64,000 nucleotides of DNA from Streptomyces cynarae (GCF_025642135.1 NZ_CP106793.1:7594001-7658000); one strand, 5' to 3'. Shown: positions 49,956-59,193, counted from the stretch's first letter. The notes: generated from the sequence alone by a model not told the origin. A program made the numbers and translations.

Positions 49956-51155
49956 ATGTTCGACTCCGTGCGCGACGACCTGCGCGCCACCCTCGACGAG
50001 ATCCGCGCCGCCGGGCTGCACAAGCCCGAGCGCGTGATCGGCACCCCGCAGTCCGCGACCGTCGGCGTCACCGCGGGCGGCCGCCCCGGCGAGGTGCTCA
50101 ACTTCTGCGCCAACAACTACCTCGGGCTCGCCGACCACCCCGAGGTGATCACCGCCGCCCACGCGGCGCTGGACCGCTGGGGCTACGGGATGGCGTCGGT
50201 GCGCTTCATCTGCGGTACCCAGGAGGTCCACAAGGAGCTGGAGGCGCGCCTTTCGGCCTTCCTCGGCCAGGAGGACACCATCCTGTACTCCTCCTGCTTC
50301 GACGCCAACGGCGGTGTGTTCGAGACCCTTCTCGGCGAGCAGGACGCGGTCATCTCCGACGCCCTCAACCACGCCTCGATCATCGACGGCATCCGCCTGT
50401 CCAAGGCCCGCCGCTTCCGCTACGCCAACCGCGATCTCGCCGATCTGGAAAGGCAGTTGAAGGAGGCCACCGAGGGTGGTGCCCGCCGCAAGCTGATCGT
50501 TACCGACGGCGTGTTCTCCATGGACGGCTACGTGGCCCCGCTGCGCGAGATCTGCGACCTCGCGGACCGCTACGACGCCATGGTGATGGTGGACGACTCG
50601 CACGCCGTCGGCTTCGTCGGCCCCGGCGGCCGGGGCACCCCCGAGCTTCACGGCGTCATGGACCGCGTCGACATCGTCACGGGCACCCTCGGCAAGGCGC
50701 TGGGCGGCGCCTCCGGTGGTTACGTCGCCGCCCGTGCCGAGATCGTCGCCCTGCTGCGCCAGCGCTCCAGGCCGTACCTCTTCTCCAACACCCTCGCCCC
50801 GGTGATCGCCGCGGCCTCCCTCAAGGTGCTCGACCTGCTGGAGTCCGCGGGCGACCTGCGCGAGAAGCTGAACGAGAACACCGCTCTCTTCCGCCGCCGG
50901 ATGACCGAGGAGGGCTTCGACATCCTGCCGGGCGACCACCCGATCGCCCCGGTCATGATCGGCGACGCCGCGAAGGCCGGACGCTTGGCCGAGCTGCTCC
51001 TGGAGCGGGGCGTGTACGTCATCGGCTTCTCCTACCCGGTGGTCCCGCAGGGCCAGGCCCGGATCCGGGTGCAGCTGTCCGCGGCGCACTCCACGGACGA
51101 CGTCCACCGCGCCGTCGACGCCTTCGTGGCGGCCCGGGCGGAACTCGACGTCTGA
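49956..51155 (+). CDS. kbl: Glycine C-acetyltransferase (2-amino-3-ketobutyrate CoA ligase)
   Basis: 399 residues, ATG behind TAGGAGCC. A PLP fold-type I enzyme of the alpha-oxoamine synthase family: [47 protein letters not shown] and the Schiff-base K247 in [13 protein letters not shown]. It splits 2-amino-3-ketobutyrate with CoA, completing threonine breakdown begun by tdh upstream. Cytoplasmic homodimer by family. Confidence 0.97.
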   Translation: MFDSVRDDLRATLDEIRAAGLHKPERVIGTPQSATVGVTAGGRPGEVLNFCANNYLGLADHPEVITAAHAALDRWGYGMASVRFICGTQEVHKELEARLSAFLGQEDTILYSSCFDANGGVFETLLGEQDAVISDALNHASIIDGIRLSKARRFRYANRDLADLERQLKEATEGGARRKLIVTDGVFSMDGYVAPLREICDLADRYDAMVMVDDSHAVGFVGPGGRGTPELHGVMDRVDIVTGTLGKALGGASGGYVAARAEIVALLRQRSRPYLFSNTLAPVIAAASLKVLDLLESAGDLREKLNENTALFRRRMTEEGFDILPGDHPIAPVMIGDAAKAGRLAELLLERGVYVIGFSYPVVPQGQARIRVQLSAAHSTDDVHRAVDAFVAARAELDV

Positions 51156-51171
51156 GGCGACCCGGACCTCT

Positions 51172-51188
51172 TGCGATAATCGTTCGCA
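51172..51188 (+). promoter_or_regulatory. Palindrome overlapping the LysR gene start
   Basis: TGCGATAATCGTTCGCA at 51172-51188 has perfect TGCGA/TCGCA arms and its last base is the A of the ATG. It has the T-N11-A character of LysR-type sites. Binding there would block initiation of the lysR transcript, which may be leaderless. Confidence 0.55.
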
Positions 51189-52093
51189 TGATCGAAGCGC
51201 GGCGGCTGCACATCCTCCGTGCGGTGGCCGACCACCGCACGGTGACGGCCGCTGCCGCCGCGCTCTACCTCACCCCCTCCGCGGTGTCCCAGCAGCTCAC
51301 CGCGCTGGAACAGGAGACCGGCCACCGGCTCGTCGAGCGTGGCGCCAAGGGCGTACGGCTCACTCCCGCCGGCGAGATCCTGCTCAGCCACACCCATGCC
51401 GTCCTGGCGCAGCTGGAGCGCGCCGAGGCCGAGCTGGCGGCCTACGGCGCGGGCTCGGCGGGCACGGTGACGCTGGCTTCCTTCGCCACCGGCATCGGTC
51501 TGGTCGTCGCCCCCGCGCTGGCCAGGCTCGCCCGCAGCGCGCCCGGCATCCGCATCCGCGTGCAGGACGCGGAGGGCGACGAGAGTCTGCCGATGGTCCT
51601 CGACCGGCAGGTCGACGTGGCGGTCGCCGTGGAGTACCGGGGCGCGCCGGACGCCGACGATCCCCGGCTGACGCACATCCCGCTCTACGCCGAGCCCTTC
51701 GACGCCGTCGTACCGGTCACCCACCGCCTGGCCGACACCCCGGAAGTCCCGCTCGCCGAACTGGCCAAGGACCCGTGGATCGGCCCCTATCCCGGCAACC
51801 CCTGCCATGACGTGGTGGTCCTTGCCTGCGAGCACGCCGGGTTCCAGCCCCGCCTCGAGCACTCCTCGGACGACTTCCGGGCGGTCGTCGCCCTCGCCTC
51901 GGCGGACGCGGGGGTGGCGCTGGTGCCCCGCTCGGCCCTGCGCGGCATGGATCTCACCGGCGTGGTGGTCCGTCCGGTCGACGGTGTCGCGCCCACACGC
52001 CGGGTCTTCGCGGCCGTGCGCCGGGGCGCGGAGGAGCACCCCCTGATCCGACCGGTGCTGGACGCGCTGACGGAGGCGGCGACGGCGGACTGA
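51188..52093 (+). CDS. LysR-family transcriptional regulator
   Basis: 301 residues. HTH at the N-terminus (RRLHILRAVADHRTVTAAAAALYLTPSAVSQQLTALEQETG), then a LysR substrate-binding domain (VTLASFATGIGLVVAPALARLARSAPGIRIRV; LAKDPWIGPYPGNPCHDVV). It follows kbl by 32 bp on the same strand and may regulate the threonine genes or be co-expressed with them. The palindrome over its own start suggests autoregulation. Confidence 0.9.
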   Translation: MIEARRLHILRAVADHRTVTAAAAALYLTPSAVSQQLTALEQETGHRLVERGAKGVRLTPAGEILLSHTHAVLAQLERAEAELAAYGAGSAGTVTLASFATGIGLVVAPALARLARSAPGIRIRVQDAEGDESLPMVLDRQVDVAVAVEYRGAPDADDPRLTHIPLYAEPFDAVVPVTHRLADTPEVPLAELAKDPWIGPYPGNPCHDVVVLACEHAGFQPRLEHSSDDFRAVVALASADAGVALVPRSALRGMDLTGVVVRPVDGVAPTRRVFAAVRRGAEEHPLIRPVLDALTEAATAD

Positions 52094-52164
52094 CGGGCGC
52101 CCCCCGTCTCCGGGGAATCCGGAAAAACCCAGGCGCTCACAGCACTCTCCTGTCTCTCAAATTT

Positions 52165-52177
52165 GGGATAACATCCC
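52165..52177 (+). promoter_or_regulatory. GGGAT-N3-ATCCC operator at the XRE-cupin start
   Basis: GGGAT at 52165-52169 and ATCCC at 52173-52177 form a perfect inverted repeat ending 4 bp before the ATG at 52182. The following GGGAATGGGAAA repeats a half site. The site would cover the start region and so give tight autorepression. Confidence 0.55.
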
Positions 52178-52181
52178 GTTT

Positions 52182-52760
52182 ATGGGAATGGGAAACGATC
52201 TCATCGACTCCGTCGACGCGAGGCTGGCGGCCCGTCTCGCCGCGCTACGGGCCGAACGCGGCTGGTCGCTGGACGAGCTGTCCGAGCGCAGCGGCATCAG
52301 CCGCTCGACCCTGTCCCGTGCCGAACGCGCCGAGACCAGCCCCACCGCCGCGCTGCTGAACCGGCTGTGCGCCGTCTACGGCCACACGATGTCCCGGCTG
52401 CTCAGTGAGGTGGAGGCGGAGCCCGCGCAGGTCGTCCGCGCCGCCGACCAGTTGGTGTGGCAGGACGCGGCGTCCGGCTTCGTGCGACGGTCCGTCTCCC
52501 CTCCGCACCCCGGACTGCGCGGCGAACTCGTCGAGGGACGGCTCACGGCGGGAGCCGACATCGCCTACGACCGGCCGCCCGTGCCAGGGCTCGAGCAGCA
52601 CATCTGGGTCCTTGACGGAACGCTGCAGGTGACCGCACAGGACGTCGAACACCGCCTCGGCGCCGGCGACTGCCTGCGGATGCGGGTCTGGGGGCCGACG
52701 CGGTTCCGCTGTCCGGGACCGGACGATGTGCGATACACGCTGGTGGTGGTGCTCCCGTGA
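52182..52760 (+). CDS. XRE-family regulator with cupin domain
   Basis: 192 residues. HTH VDARLAARLAALRAERGWSLDELSERSGISRSTLSRAERAETSPTAALL; cupin at about 115-185 (EQHIWVLDGTLQVTAQD, HRLGAGDCLRMRVWGPTRF). Its GTGA stop overlaps the acetyltransferase start, so the pair is one unit. In this subgroup the acetyltransferase is commonly the controlled enzyme. Confidence 0.9.
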   Translation: MGMGNDLIDSVDARLAARLAALRAERGWSLDELSERSGISRSTLSRAERAETSPTAALLNRLCAVYGHTMSRLLSEVEAEPAQVVRAADQLVWQDAASGFVRRSVSPPHPGLRGELVEGRLTAGADIAYDRPPVPGLEQHIWVLDGTLQVTAQDVEHRLGAGDCLRMRVWGPTRFRCPGPDDVRYTLVVVLP

Positions 52761-53287
52761 CCGTGATCGACAGACTCGGCGGGGACGAGGTGCTGGCACG
52801 CTGCGAGGAACTGGCCGATCTGCTGACCGACACCGTGCACAACGGGGCGTCCATCGGCTTCCTCGCGCCGCTGGACCGGGCAGCGGCTGTTGCCTGGTGG
52901 AAGGCGCGGGCCGACGCCGTCCACGCGGGCGGCCTCGCGGTGTGGGCGGCGTGGGCGGGGGACCGGGTGACGGGCACGGTGAGCCTCGCCTTCGCGGACA
53001 AGGCGAACGGCCGCCACCGGGCCGAGCTGGTCAAACTCATGGTGCACCCCGAGGCCCGCGGCAAGGGCCTCGCGCGCAGGCTCCTGGCCACCGCGGAGCG
53101 GGCCGCCGCGGAGGCCGGGATCACCCTGCTCCACCTGGACACGGAGACCGGCAGCCCCGCCGAGTCGCTGTACCGCTCCGCGGGCTGGACCAGGGTCGGC
53201 TCGATACCGGACTTCGCGGCGACCCCGGCGGGCGTCCTGCACCCCACGACGATCTTCTACAAGCGGGTGGCGCCGCTCTCTCGTTGA
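52757..53287 (+). CDS. GNAT-family N-acetyltransferase
   Basis: 176 residues from GTG 52757 (GTGA overlap with the regulator). GNAT motif A: VKLMVHPEARGKGLARRLLATAERAAAEAG with the acetyl-CoA R/QxxGxG/A pattern RGKGLA; the C-terminal LHLDTETGSPAESLYRSAGW is motif B. The amine acceptor is unknown; a small toxic amine or antibiotic is possible because of the ligand-sensing cupin regulator. Confidence 0.92.
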   Translation: MTVIDRLGGDEVLARCEELADLLTDTVHNGASIGFLAPLDRAAAVAWWKARADAVHAGGLAVWAAWAGDRVTGTVSLAFADKANGRHRAELVKLMVHPEARGKGLARRLLATAERAAAEAGITLLHLDTETGSPAESLYRSAGWTRVGSIPDFAATPAGVLHPTTIFYKRVAPLSR

Positions 53288-53320
53288 CCGGCCGCCCCAT
53301 TGTCAGTGGAGTTGGCTACG

Positions 53321-53701
53321 GTGCGAGACATGCCGGACGCCGAAGACGTACGCCGTATCGCCCTCTCCCTGCCGGACAGCACGGAGAAGATCGCCTGGAG
53401 CATGCCCACGTTCCGGGTCGCGGGGAAGATGTTCGCCACCCTGCCCGAGGACGAGTCGTCCATGGCGGTGCGGTGCCCGAAGGAGGAGCGGGACGAACTG
53501 GTCCTGGCGGAGCCCGGGAAGTTCTGGGTCGCCGACCACGAGGCACAGTTCGCCTGGATCCGGGTGCGCCTCGCCGTCCTGGAGGACGAGAGCGAGCTGC
53601 ATGACATCCTCGCCGACTCCTGGCGCCAGGCGGCACCGCCCCGCCTCCTCGACCTCCATCCTGACCTGGGTCTCCCGGCAGGGGAGAGGCGCCGCGAGTG
53701 A
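53321..53701 (+). CDS. MmcQ/YjbR family protein
   Basis: 126 residues from the GTG at 53321, chosen for GGAG 9 bp upstream; the ATG at 53330 is an alternative. YjbR-like, double-wing DNA-binding fold: DVRRIALSLPDSTEKIAWSMPTFRVAGKMFATL, MAVRCPKEERDELVLAEPGKFWVADHE, WIRVRLAVLED, LADSWRQAAPPRL. The function of the family is not settled. It is 34 bp after the acetyltransferase and may be in the same transcript. Confidence 0.85.
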   Translation: MRDMPDAEDVRRIALSLPDSTEKIAWSMPTFRVAGKMFATLPEDESSMAVRCPKEERDELVLAEPGKFWVADHEAQFAWIRVRLAVLEDESELHDILADSWRQAAPPRLLDLHPDLGLPAGERRRE

Positions 53702-53793
53702 ACGCCGGATAAAGGGATGCGCGACCACGGCCCCGAGTGCGGTATTGTTTCTGTGCACGTTGGGCCAGGGGAAACCCCAGGTCAGACGGGCAA

Positions 53794-53867
<74 letters not shown>

Positions 53868-53884
53868 CTTGCGAAACAGCGGGT

Positions 53885-53920
53885 CGGAGGCCGTATCGGA
53901 GGATACCGATACGGCCTCCG
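53885..53920. terminator. Strong hairpin terminator after tRNA-Pro
   Basis: CGGAGGCCGTATCGG at 53885-53899 pairs perfectly with CCGATACGGCCTCCG at 53906-53920 (15 pairs, 6-nt loop AGGATA), 17 bp after the tRNA. It also lies downstream of the convergent gene ending at 53965 and may act in both directions. Confidence 0.9.
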
Positions 53921-53964
53921 GCTCATTTCCGGGGAAGGCGGCGGTCGGCTGCTTCGCCGTCCCC

Positions 53965-54336
53965 TCAGTCGAGCTTGGTCACCTGATAGTGGCTGATGGA
54001 CCAGCCGTCGGCGGTTCGCCTGATCAGCACGCTGAGAGTGACCTTGATCGTCGGGCGGTCGGTGAAGGAGAAGTCGACGCCCAGGTATCCGAGCACGACA
54101 TCCTCGGCGACCTGCCTTGTTTCCAGAACGCTGTACTCCGCCGTCAGTCCGATCGGCTGGGAGTCGTAGTACTCGGCCACCGCTCGACGGCCGACACCGT
54201 AAGGGTGAAGTCCCTGGAAGATGGCGTCTTCGGTGAAGTACGAGGCGATCCGCTGCGGTTCGTGAGCATCGACGCCCGACTTCCATCGGTCCATGACGCC
54301 ACGCAGGATCTCTTCATGCTCTGCCGTGCTGCTCAT
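53965..54336 (-). CDS. SnoaL-like/SgcJ-EcaC family protein (NTF2-like fold)
   Basis: 123 residues from the ATG at 54336 behind GAGGAC. The NTF2-like alpha+beta barrel shows EEILRGVMDRWKSGVDAHEPQRIASYFTEDAIFQGL, VAEYYDSQPIGLTAEY and IRRTADGWSISHYQVTKLD. Proteins of this type serve as cyclases, isomerases or ligand-binding subunits. It is the third gene from the TetR operator and probably the last of the wrbA transcript. Confidence 0.85.
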   Translation of the reverse strand: MSSTAEHEEILRGVMDRWKSGVDAHEPQRIASYFTEDAIFQGLHPYGVGRRAVAEYYDSQPIGLTAEYSVLETRQVAEDVVLGYLGVDFSFTDRPTIKVTLSVLIRRTADGWSISHYQVTKLD

Positions 54337-54383
54337 CAGGATTGTCCTCTCGCGCTCTTTCGTGGGTGGGGGGCAGAGCTGGT

Positions 54384-54683
54384 TCAGGCGGCGCCCGGCC
54401 TGCCGGGGTCGTTGGGGTGTGGCTGTACGGCGGTGACCTGCGCGGTCATCCAGGGCCACAGGGGCAGTGTGCCGATGACCTTCTCACGGAGCTCGTCCTC
54501 GTCGGCGGCGCGCCACAGTCCGATGCTGCGCAGTTCGCCCACCGGGCGCCACAGCCGGACCAGGTGGCCGGCGGTGGCGAGCTCCTTGGCCCGGACGGCT
54601 TCGGCGGCGCGACGCCGGTCGACCTCGGCGGGTTCGGTGCCCTCGGGGACAGTGGTGGTGAGCTCCACAAGGAACTCCTTCAT
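54384..54683 (-). CDS. Muconolactone delta-isomerase-like protein
   Basis: 99 residues. Ferredoxin-like fold matching the muconolactone isomerase family: MKEFLVELTTTVPEGTEPAEVDRRRAAEAVRAKELATAGHLVRLWRP (catalytic region near the E and R residues), LRSIGLWRAADEDELREKVIGTLPLWPWMTAQVTAV. No other beta-ketoadipate genes are here, so it is probably a relative acting on an unknown lactone or quinone product. Lies between wrbA and the SnoaL-like gene. Confidence 0.85.
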   Translation of the reverse strand: MKEFLVELTTTVPEGTEPAEVDRRRAAEAVRAKELATAGHLVRLWRPVGELRSIGLWRAADEDELREKVIGTLPLWPWMTAQVTAVQPHPNDPGRPGAA

Positions 54684-54726
54684 GGCGTTTCCCTTCTGTA
54701 CGGTTTCGTCTCGCGCCGTTGGCTCG

Positions 54727-55335
54727 TCAGGCGGCCTTGACCTGTGCGGCGATCTGTACGACGCGTTCGGCCTGTATGCGGGCGGCGGTGCGGGTGGTGT
54801 CGTCGACGGGGTTGCTGCCCTGGCCGTCCGCGTGGGAGGTGCCGTAGGGGTTGCCGTCGATGAACTTGGCCGGATCGGTGAAGCCGGGGGTGACGATGAT
54901 GCCGCCGAAGTGGTGGACGGAGTTGTACAGGGCGAGGAGCGTCGACTCGTGGCCGGCGTGGGCGGTCGCGGTGGAGACGAAGCCGCTGTAGACCTTGTCG
55001 GCGAGCCTGCCCTGCGCCCAGAGGCCCCCGAGGGTGTCGATGAACTGCTTGAGCTGTGAGGAGACGTTGCCGAAGCGGGTGGGGGTGCCGAAGACGACGG
55101 CGTCGGCCCAATCGATGTCGTCGGGGGTGGCCTCGGGGATGTCCGCGGTGGCGGTGTGGTTGGCGGCCCAGGCGGGGTTGGAGTCGATGGCGCTTCGGGG
55201 AGCCAGTTCCGCGGCCTTCAGCAGGCGGACTTCGGCGCCGGCCTTGATGGCGGCGTCGTGGAGTTCCTTCGCGATCTCGGCGATCGTGCCGGTGCACGAG
55301 TAGTAGACGATCGCGAGCTTGACGGGGGTGGCCAT
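54727..55335 (-). CDS. wrbA: NAD(P)H:quinone oxidoreductase, WrbA family
   Basis: 202 residues. Flavodoxin-like fold with the FMN phosphate loop VYYSCTGTIAEIAKELHD, the FGTPTRFGNVSSQLKQFID segment and GGIIVTPGFTD. It carries out two-electron reduction of quinones and so protects against redox cycling. First gene of a three-gene run behind the 15-bp inverted repeat at 55377-55417, and thus very likely induced by a quinone-like ligand of a TetR protein. Confidence 0.93.
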   Translation of the reverse strand: MATPVKLAIVYYSCTGTIAEIAKELHDAAIKAGAEVRLLKAAELAPRSAIDSNPAWAANHTATADIPEATPDDIDWADAVVFGTPTRFGNVSSQLKQFIDTLGGLWAQGRLADKVYSGFVSTATAHAGHESTLLALYNSVHHFGGIIVTPGFTDPAKFIDGNPYGTSHADGQGSNPVDDTTRTAARIQAERVVQIAAQVKAA

Positions 55336-55376
55336 AACAGCGGATTCCGTTCGTAAGGGGAGCGTGCGGCAAGAAA

Positions 55377-55417
55377 ATAGCCGACCGGTCGTCTAAACTA
55401 GGCGACCGGTCGGCTAT
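55377..55417. promoter_or_regulatory. 15-bp inverted-repeat operator upstream of wrbA
   Basis: ATAGCCGACCGGTCG at 55377-55391 and CGACCGGTCGGCTAT at 55403-55417 are perfect reverse complements with an 11-bp spacer. Each arm contains CGACCGGTCG, itself a palindrome, so two repressor dimers can bind side by side. It lies 42 bp upstream of wrbA, and the nearby TetR gene is the obvious partner. Confidence 0.85.
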
Positions 55418-55508
55418 AAGTCAAAGTCGGAGCCGTGTTCCGCCTCACCAGGCGCCCGGGCTCGCTCCCCCGGTTGGGCCAGGCTCGGTCCCCGGCCCGG
55501 GACGCGCG

Positions 55509-56129
55509 TCACACAGCGACCCGCGGCTCCTCGGATGCCCGAGCACCCAGCAGGGCCAGGCAGTTCAGCCACAGGGCGCTGAGCTGGGACGTGTTGTTGT
55601 AGAGCTTGGCGAACAGCACCTGGCCCTCGAGTTGCGCGACAACCGAGCGGGCGGCTTCGTGGGTGTCGGCGACGGTGACCTCTCCGCGGGCGAGAGCCTC
55701 GGAGATGACGTCCTCCACCAGGGCGACCTGTGCCTCGAAGATCTGCTGCAGACGCTCCCGTATCGCCTCGGTCTGGTTGCTCAGCTCCAGGGTGAGGTTG
55801 CCGAACATGCACCCCGAGACGGAACCGCAACTGGCCTGACCGGCACGCTGAGCGGCTTCGGTCTCCTCGAACAGCTGCCGGAGCCGCTCCAGGGGCTCCG
55901 CCTCACTGCGCAGGACGCGGACCCAGTCACGCTGCTGGACGGCCCAATGTTCATCGAGGACGGCCAGTGCCAGAGCCTCTTTGGACTCGAAGAAGTAGTA
56001 GAAGCTGCCCTTGGGCACCCCGGCCGTCTTGCAGATCTCGGCCACGCCCAATGCCGAATACCCCCGCAGTTCGAGGAGCGACTGCGCAGCTGTGAGGATC
56101 TTCTCCTTGGCGTCACTGGTGCGTCCCAT
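55509..56129 (-). CDS. TetR-family regulator
   Basis: 206 residues. HTH AKEKILTAAQSLLELRGYSALGVAEICKTAGVPKGSFYYFFESKEALALAVL, with the C-terminal ligand domain containing a Cys pair (SCGSVSGCMFGNLTLELSN) typical of a TetR_C_6-type group. It precedes wrbA on the same strand with 173 bp between, in which the operator lies. It probably represses the wrbA operon and responds to quinones or electrophiles through its cysteines; that last point is inference. Confidence 0.9.
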   Translation of the reverse strand: MGRTSDAKEKILTAAQSLLELRGYSALGVAEICKTAGVPKGSFYYFFESKEALALAVLDEHWAVQQRDWVRVLRSEAEPLERLRQLFEETEAAQRAGQASCGSVSGCMFGNLTLELSNQTEAIRERLQQIFEAQVALVEDVISEALARGEVTVADTHEAARSVVAQLEGQVLFAKLYNNTSQLSALWLNCLALLGARASEEPRVAV

Positions 56130-56217
56130 ACCACGAAGTATACGACCACCCGCCTACTAGCCGGCCTGGACGAGAAAGACCATGCCAGACGCCTGGAGTC
56201 GGTCGCGGGCTGCGCCC

Positions 56218-57615
56218 TCACAGGTTGATCATGTGCCCGGCCAGACCGTGCAACGCGTCCTGGACGGCCTCGCTCAGCGTGGGATGCGCATGCACGTTCC
56301 GCACGAGCTCGGTCACAGTCAGGTCCCACTTCTGCGCGAGCGTCAGTTCCGGGAGCAGTTCCGTGACGTCCGGCCCGATCAGGTGGCCCCCGAGGAGTTC
56401 GCCGTGGCGGGCATCGCTGATGAGTTTCACGAAGCCGGCCGTTTCGCCGAATCCGTGCGCCTTGGCGTTCGCGGTGAAGGGGAACTTCGCGACGCGGACG
56501 TCGAACCCCTCCTTCCTGGCCTCCGCCTCGGTCCAGCCGAAGCTCGCGATCTGGGGCCGGCAGAAGGTGGCGCGGGGAATCATGCGGTAGTCGAGTTCCA
56601 TCGTCTCGGCGCCCGCGATGGTCTCCGCGGCGATGACGCCCATGGCCTCCGCCGTGTGCGCGAGCATCAGTTTCGCCGTCACGTCCCCGATGGCGAAGAT
56701 GTGCGACTGGCTGGTGCGGCACCGGCCGTCGACGTCGATCGCGCCGCGATCCGTGAGCCGGACGCCCGCGTTCGCCAGCCCGTATCCGGCCGTACGGGGC
56801 TGAAAGCCCGTGGCCTGGAGCACCTTCTCCGCTTCCAGTGTCTTTTCCTGCCCGGCCTGCGAGACGACGACGCGGACGCCGTCCGCGGTCTCCTCCATGG
56901 ACTCCACGCGGGTGGAGGTCATGACCGTGATTCCCTGCCGGCGGAACTGCCGGGCGAGCTCCGCCGAGACCTCCTCGTCCTCCAGGGGAGCGACCCGGTC
57001 GAGGAACTCGACCAGCGTGACCTGGACGCCGTAGGCCCGCAGCAGGTAGGCGAACTCCACCCCGATGGCACCGGCGCCCGCGATGACGATGCTGGCCGGG
57101 AGGCTGTCGGAGAGGATCTGCTCCTCGTAGGTCACGATGCGTTTGCCGAGACGGGTGCCCGGCAGCAGCTTCACGGTCGAGCCGGTGGCGATGATGCAGT
57201 GGGCGAAGGTGAGGGTGGCCTCTTCACCGGACATCCGGACGTTCATCGTGTGCGGGTCGATGAACGACCCCTGGCCCTCGAACTGCGCGATGCCGTTCTT
57301 GCGCATGAGGTAGCCGACGCCTTTGGCCCGCCCGTCGGCCACCTTGCGGCTCCTGAGGTACGCCGCCCGGTAGTCGAGGCCGACCTGCCCGTCGAACTTC
57401 AGGCCGTAGGTGTCCGCTTCGTGGACGACGAGGTGCGCCAGTTCCGCGTTCCTCAACAGCGCCTTCGCAGGGATGCACCCGATGTTCAGGCAGATGCCGC
57501 CCCAGAACCGGCCTTCGACGACGGCGGTCCTCAGACCGAGTTGGGCGGCGCGAACGGCTGCCACATAACCGCCGGGACCCGCCCCCAGGACCACGACATC
57601 GAACTCTGCGTTCAT
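56218..57615 (-). CDS. lpdA: Dihydrolipoyl dehydrogenase
   Basis: 465 residues from ATG 57615. FAD site [21 protein letters not shown], redox disulfide in [19 protein letters not shown] site [41 protein letters not shown] and the C-terminal His-Glu pair in [18 protein letters not shown]. It is the E3 flavoprotein of 2-oxoacid dehydrogenase complexes. No E1 or E2 genes are near, so it may be a second, stress-related copy. Separated from gnd by a terminator. Confidence 0.95.
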   Translation of the reverse strand: MNAEFDVVVLGAGPGGYVAAVRAAQLGLRTAVVEGRFWGGICLNIGCIPAKALLRNAELAHLVVHEADTYGLKFDGQVGLDYRAAYLRSRKVADGRAKGVGYLMRKNGIAQFEGQGSFIDPHTMNVRMSGEEATLTFAHCIIATGSTVKLLPGTRLGKRIVTYEEQILSDSLPASIVIAGAGAIGVEFAYLLRAYGVQVTLVEFLDRVAPLEDEEVSAELARQFRRQGITVMTSTRVESMEETADGVRVVVSQAGQEKTLEAEKVLQATGFQPRTAGYGLANAGVRLTDRGAIDVDGRCRTSQSHIFAIGDVTAKLMLAHTAEAMGVIAAETIAGAETMELDYRMIPRATFCRPQIASFGWTEAEARKEGFDVRVAKFPFTANAKAHGFGETAGFVKLISDARHGELLGGHLIGPDVTELLPELTLAQKWDLTVTELVRNVHAHPTLSEAVQDALHGLAGHMINL

Positions 57616-57713
57616 GAATCGACCTTACCGTCGACATGTTTTCGCCCGCTTGATCGCAACAGCCTCGCCCGGCCCGGGCCGGGCCCGCCGGTTCGGCATG
57701 TCGGTGTCCGGGG

Positions 57714-57736
57714 CGGGCTCCCGCTGGGGGAGCCCG
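57714..57736 (-). terminator. Terminator downstream of gnd
   Basis: CGGGCTCCC at 57714-57722 pairs with GGGAGCCCG at 57728-57736 over 5 nt. It lies 15 bp after the gnd stop on the minus strand. Confidence 0.7.
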
Positions 57737-57750
57737 GTGGTGCGCCGGTC

Positions 57751-59193
57751 TCAGATGACCTCCGTCTCCGTGCGGCCCGGCGTGCCCCAGAGGGTGTGGT
57801 AACTGCCCTCGCGGTCGACGCGACGGTAGGTGTGGGCGCCGAAGTAGTCGCGCTGCCCCTGGGTGAGCGCGGCCGGCAGACGGTCGGCGCGCAGGGAGTC
57901 GTAGTACGACAGCGCGGCGGAGAACGCGGGCACCGGCACCCCCCGACGGGCCGCGGTGGCGATCACCTCGCGCCACGGCACCTGCGCCTCGGCGATCTCC
58001 GAGGCGAAACCCGCGTCCGACAGCAGGCTGACCAGGCGCGGATCGGCCGCGTAGGCGGCACGTATGCGGTCCAGGAAGGCGGCGCGGACGATGCAGCCGC
58101 CGCGCCAGATCTTGGCGACGGCTCCCAGGTCGATCTTCCAGCCGAACTCCTTGGCCGCGTCCAGGATCATCTTCCAGCCCTGGTCGTAGGCGATCAGCTT
58201 GGAGGCGTACAGGGCCTGCTCCACCTGCGCGGTGAACCGCTCGGCCTCGTACGGGGTCAGGTCCCAGTTCGTGCCGCCGGGCAGTCCCCGGTACGCCGCG
58301 CGCAGCGCGGACTGGCCGGAGGCGGCGCGGGCGAAGGTGGCCTGGGCGATCGCGGTCACCGGGGAGCCCAGCTCCAGCGCGGTCTGCACGGTCCAGCGCC
58401 CGGTGCCCTTCTGCCCGGCCGCATCGGCGACGACGTCCACGAACGGTCTGCCGGTCGCCGCGTCCACATGGGACAGCACCTCCGCCGTGATCTCGATCAG
58501 ATACGAGTCCAGGCGCCCCTTGTTCCACTGACGGAAGATCTCCGCGATCGTGGCGGGAGAGAAGCCGGCCACCTGGCGCAGCAGGTCGTAAGCCTCGCCG
58601 ATCAGCTGCATGTCGGCGTACTCGATGCCGTTGTGGACCATCTTCACGAAGTGCCCGGCGCCGTCGGTGCCGACATGGGTCGCGCACGGTTCGCCGTCCA
58701 CCTTGGCGCTGATCTTCTCGAGCATCGGGCCGAGCGCGGCGTACGACTCCGGTGAGCCGCCGGGCATGATGCTCGGCCCGTTGAGCGCACCCTCCTCGCC
58801 GCCGGAGACACCCACGCCGACGAAGTGGATGCCGCGCTCGCGCAGCGCCCGCTCACGCCGCCGGGTGTCGGCGAAGTGCGCGTTGCCACCGTCGATGATC
58901 ATGTCGCCGGGCTCCAGGAGCGGGGCGAACTCCTCGATCACGGCATCGGTCGCCGCCCCCGCCTGCACCATGATCATCAGAAGGCGGGGGCGCTCCAGCG
59001 CCGCCACGAACTCCTCGGCCGTCTCGGCGGCCACGAACGTGCCCTCGTGCCCGAAGTCCTCGATCAGGGCCTTCGTTCTGGCCGGGGTGCGGTTGTGCAC
59101 GGCGACGGTGTACCCGTTGCGCGCGAAGTTCCGGGCCAGGTTGCGGCCCATCACCGCGAGCCCGGTGACGCCGATCTGCGCGGTCGCCTGCAT
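57751..59193 (-). CDS. gnd: NADP-dependent phosphogluconate dehydrogenase (decarboxylating)
   Basis: 480 residues from ATG 59193 behind AAGGAG; an in-frame start 11 codons upstream lacks a site. NADP fold IGVTGLAVMGRNLARNFARNGYTVAVHNRT, DGGNAHF, GVGVSGGEEGALNGPSIMPGG, substrate motif HFVKMVHNGIEYADMQ with the catalytic lysine, and the long C-terminal helical domain ending in YHTLWG. This is the long, dimeric form. It produces ribulose 5-phosphate and NADPH in the oxidative pentose phosphate route. Confidence 0.97.
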   Translation of the reverse strand: MQATAQIGVTGLAVMGRNLARNFARNGYTVAVHNRTPARTKALIEDFGHEGTFVAAETAEEFVAALERPRLLMIMVQAGAATDAVIEEFAPLLEPGDMIIDGGNAHFADTRRRERALRERGIHFVGVGVSGGEEGALNGPSIMPGGSPESYAALGPMLEKISAKVDGEPCATHVGTDGAGHFVKMVHNGIEYADMQLIGEAYDLLRQVAGFSPATIAEIFRQWNKGRLDSYLIEITAEVLSHVDAATGRPFVDVVADAAGQKGTGRWTVQTALELGSPVTAIAQATFARAASGQSALRAAYRGLPGGTNWDLTPYEAERFTAQVEQALYASKLIAYDQGWKMILDAAKEFGWKIDLGAVAKIWRGGCIVRAAFLDRIRAAYAADPRLVSLLSDAGFASEIAEAQVPWREVIATAARRGVPVPAFSAALSYYDSLRADRLPAALTQGQRDYFGAHTYRRVDREGSYHTLWGTPGRTETEVI

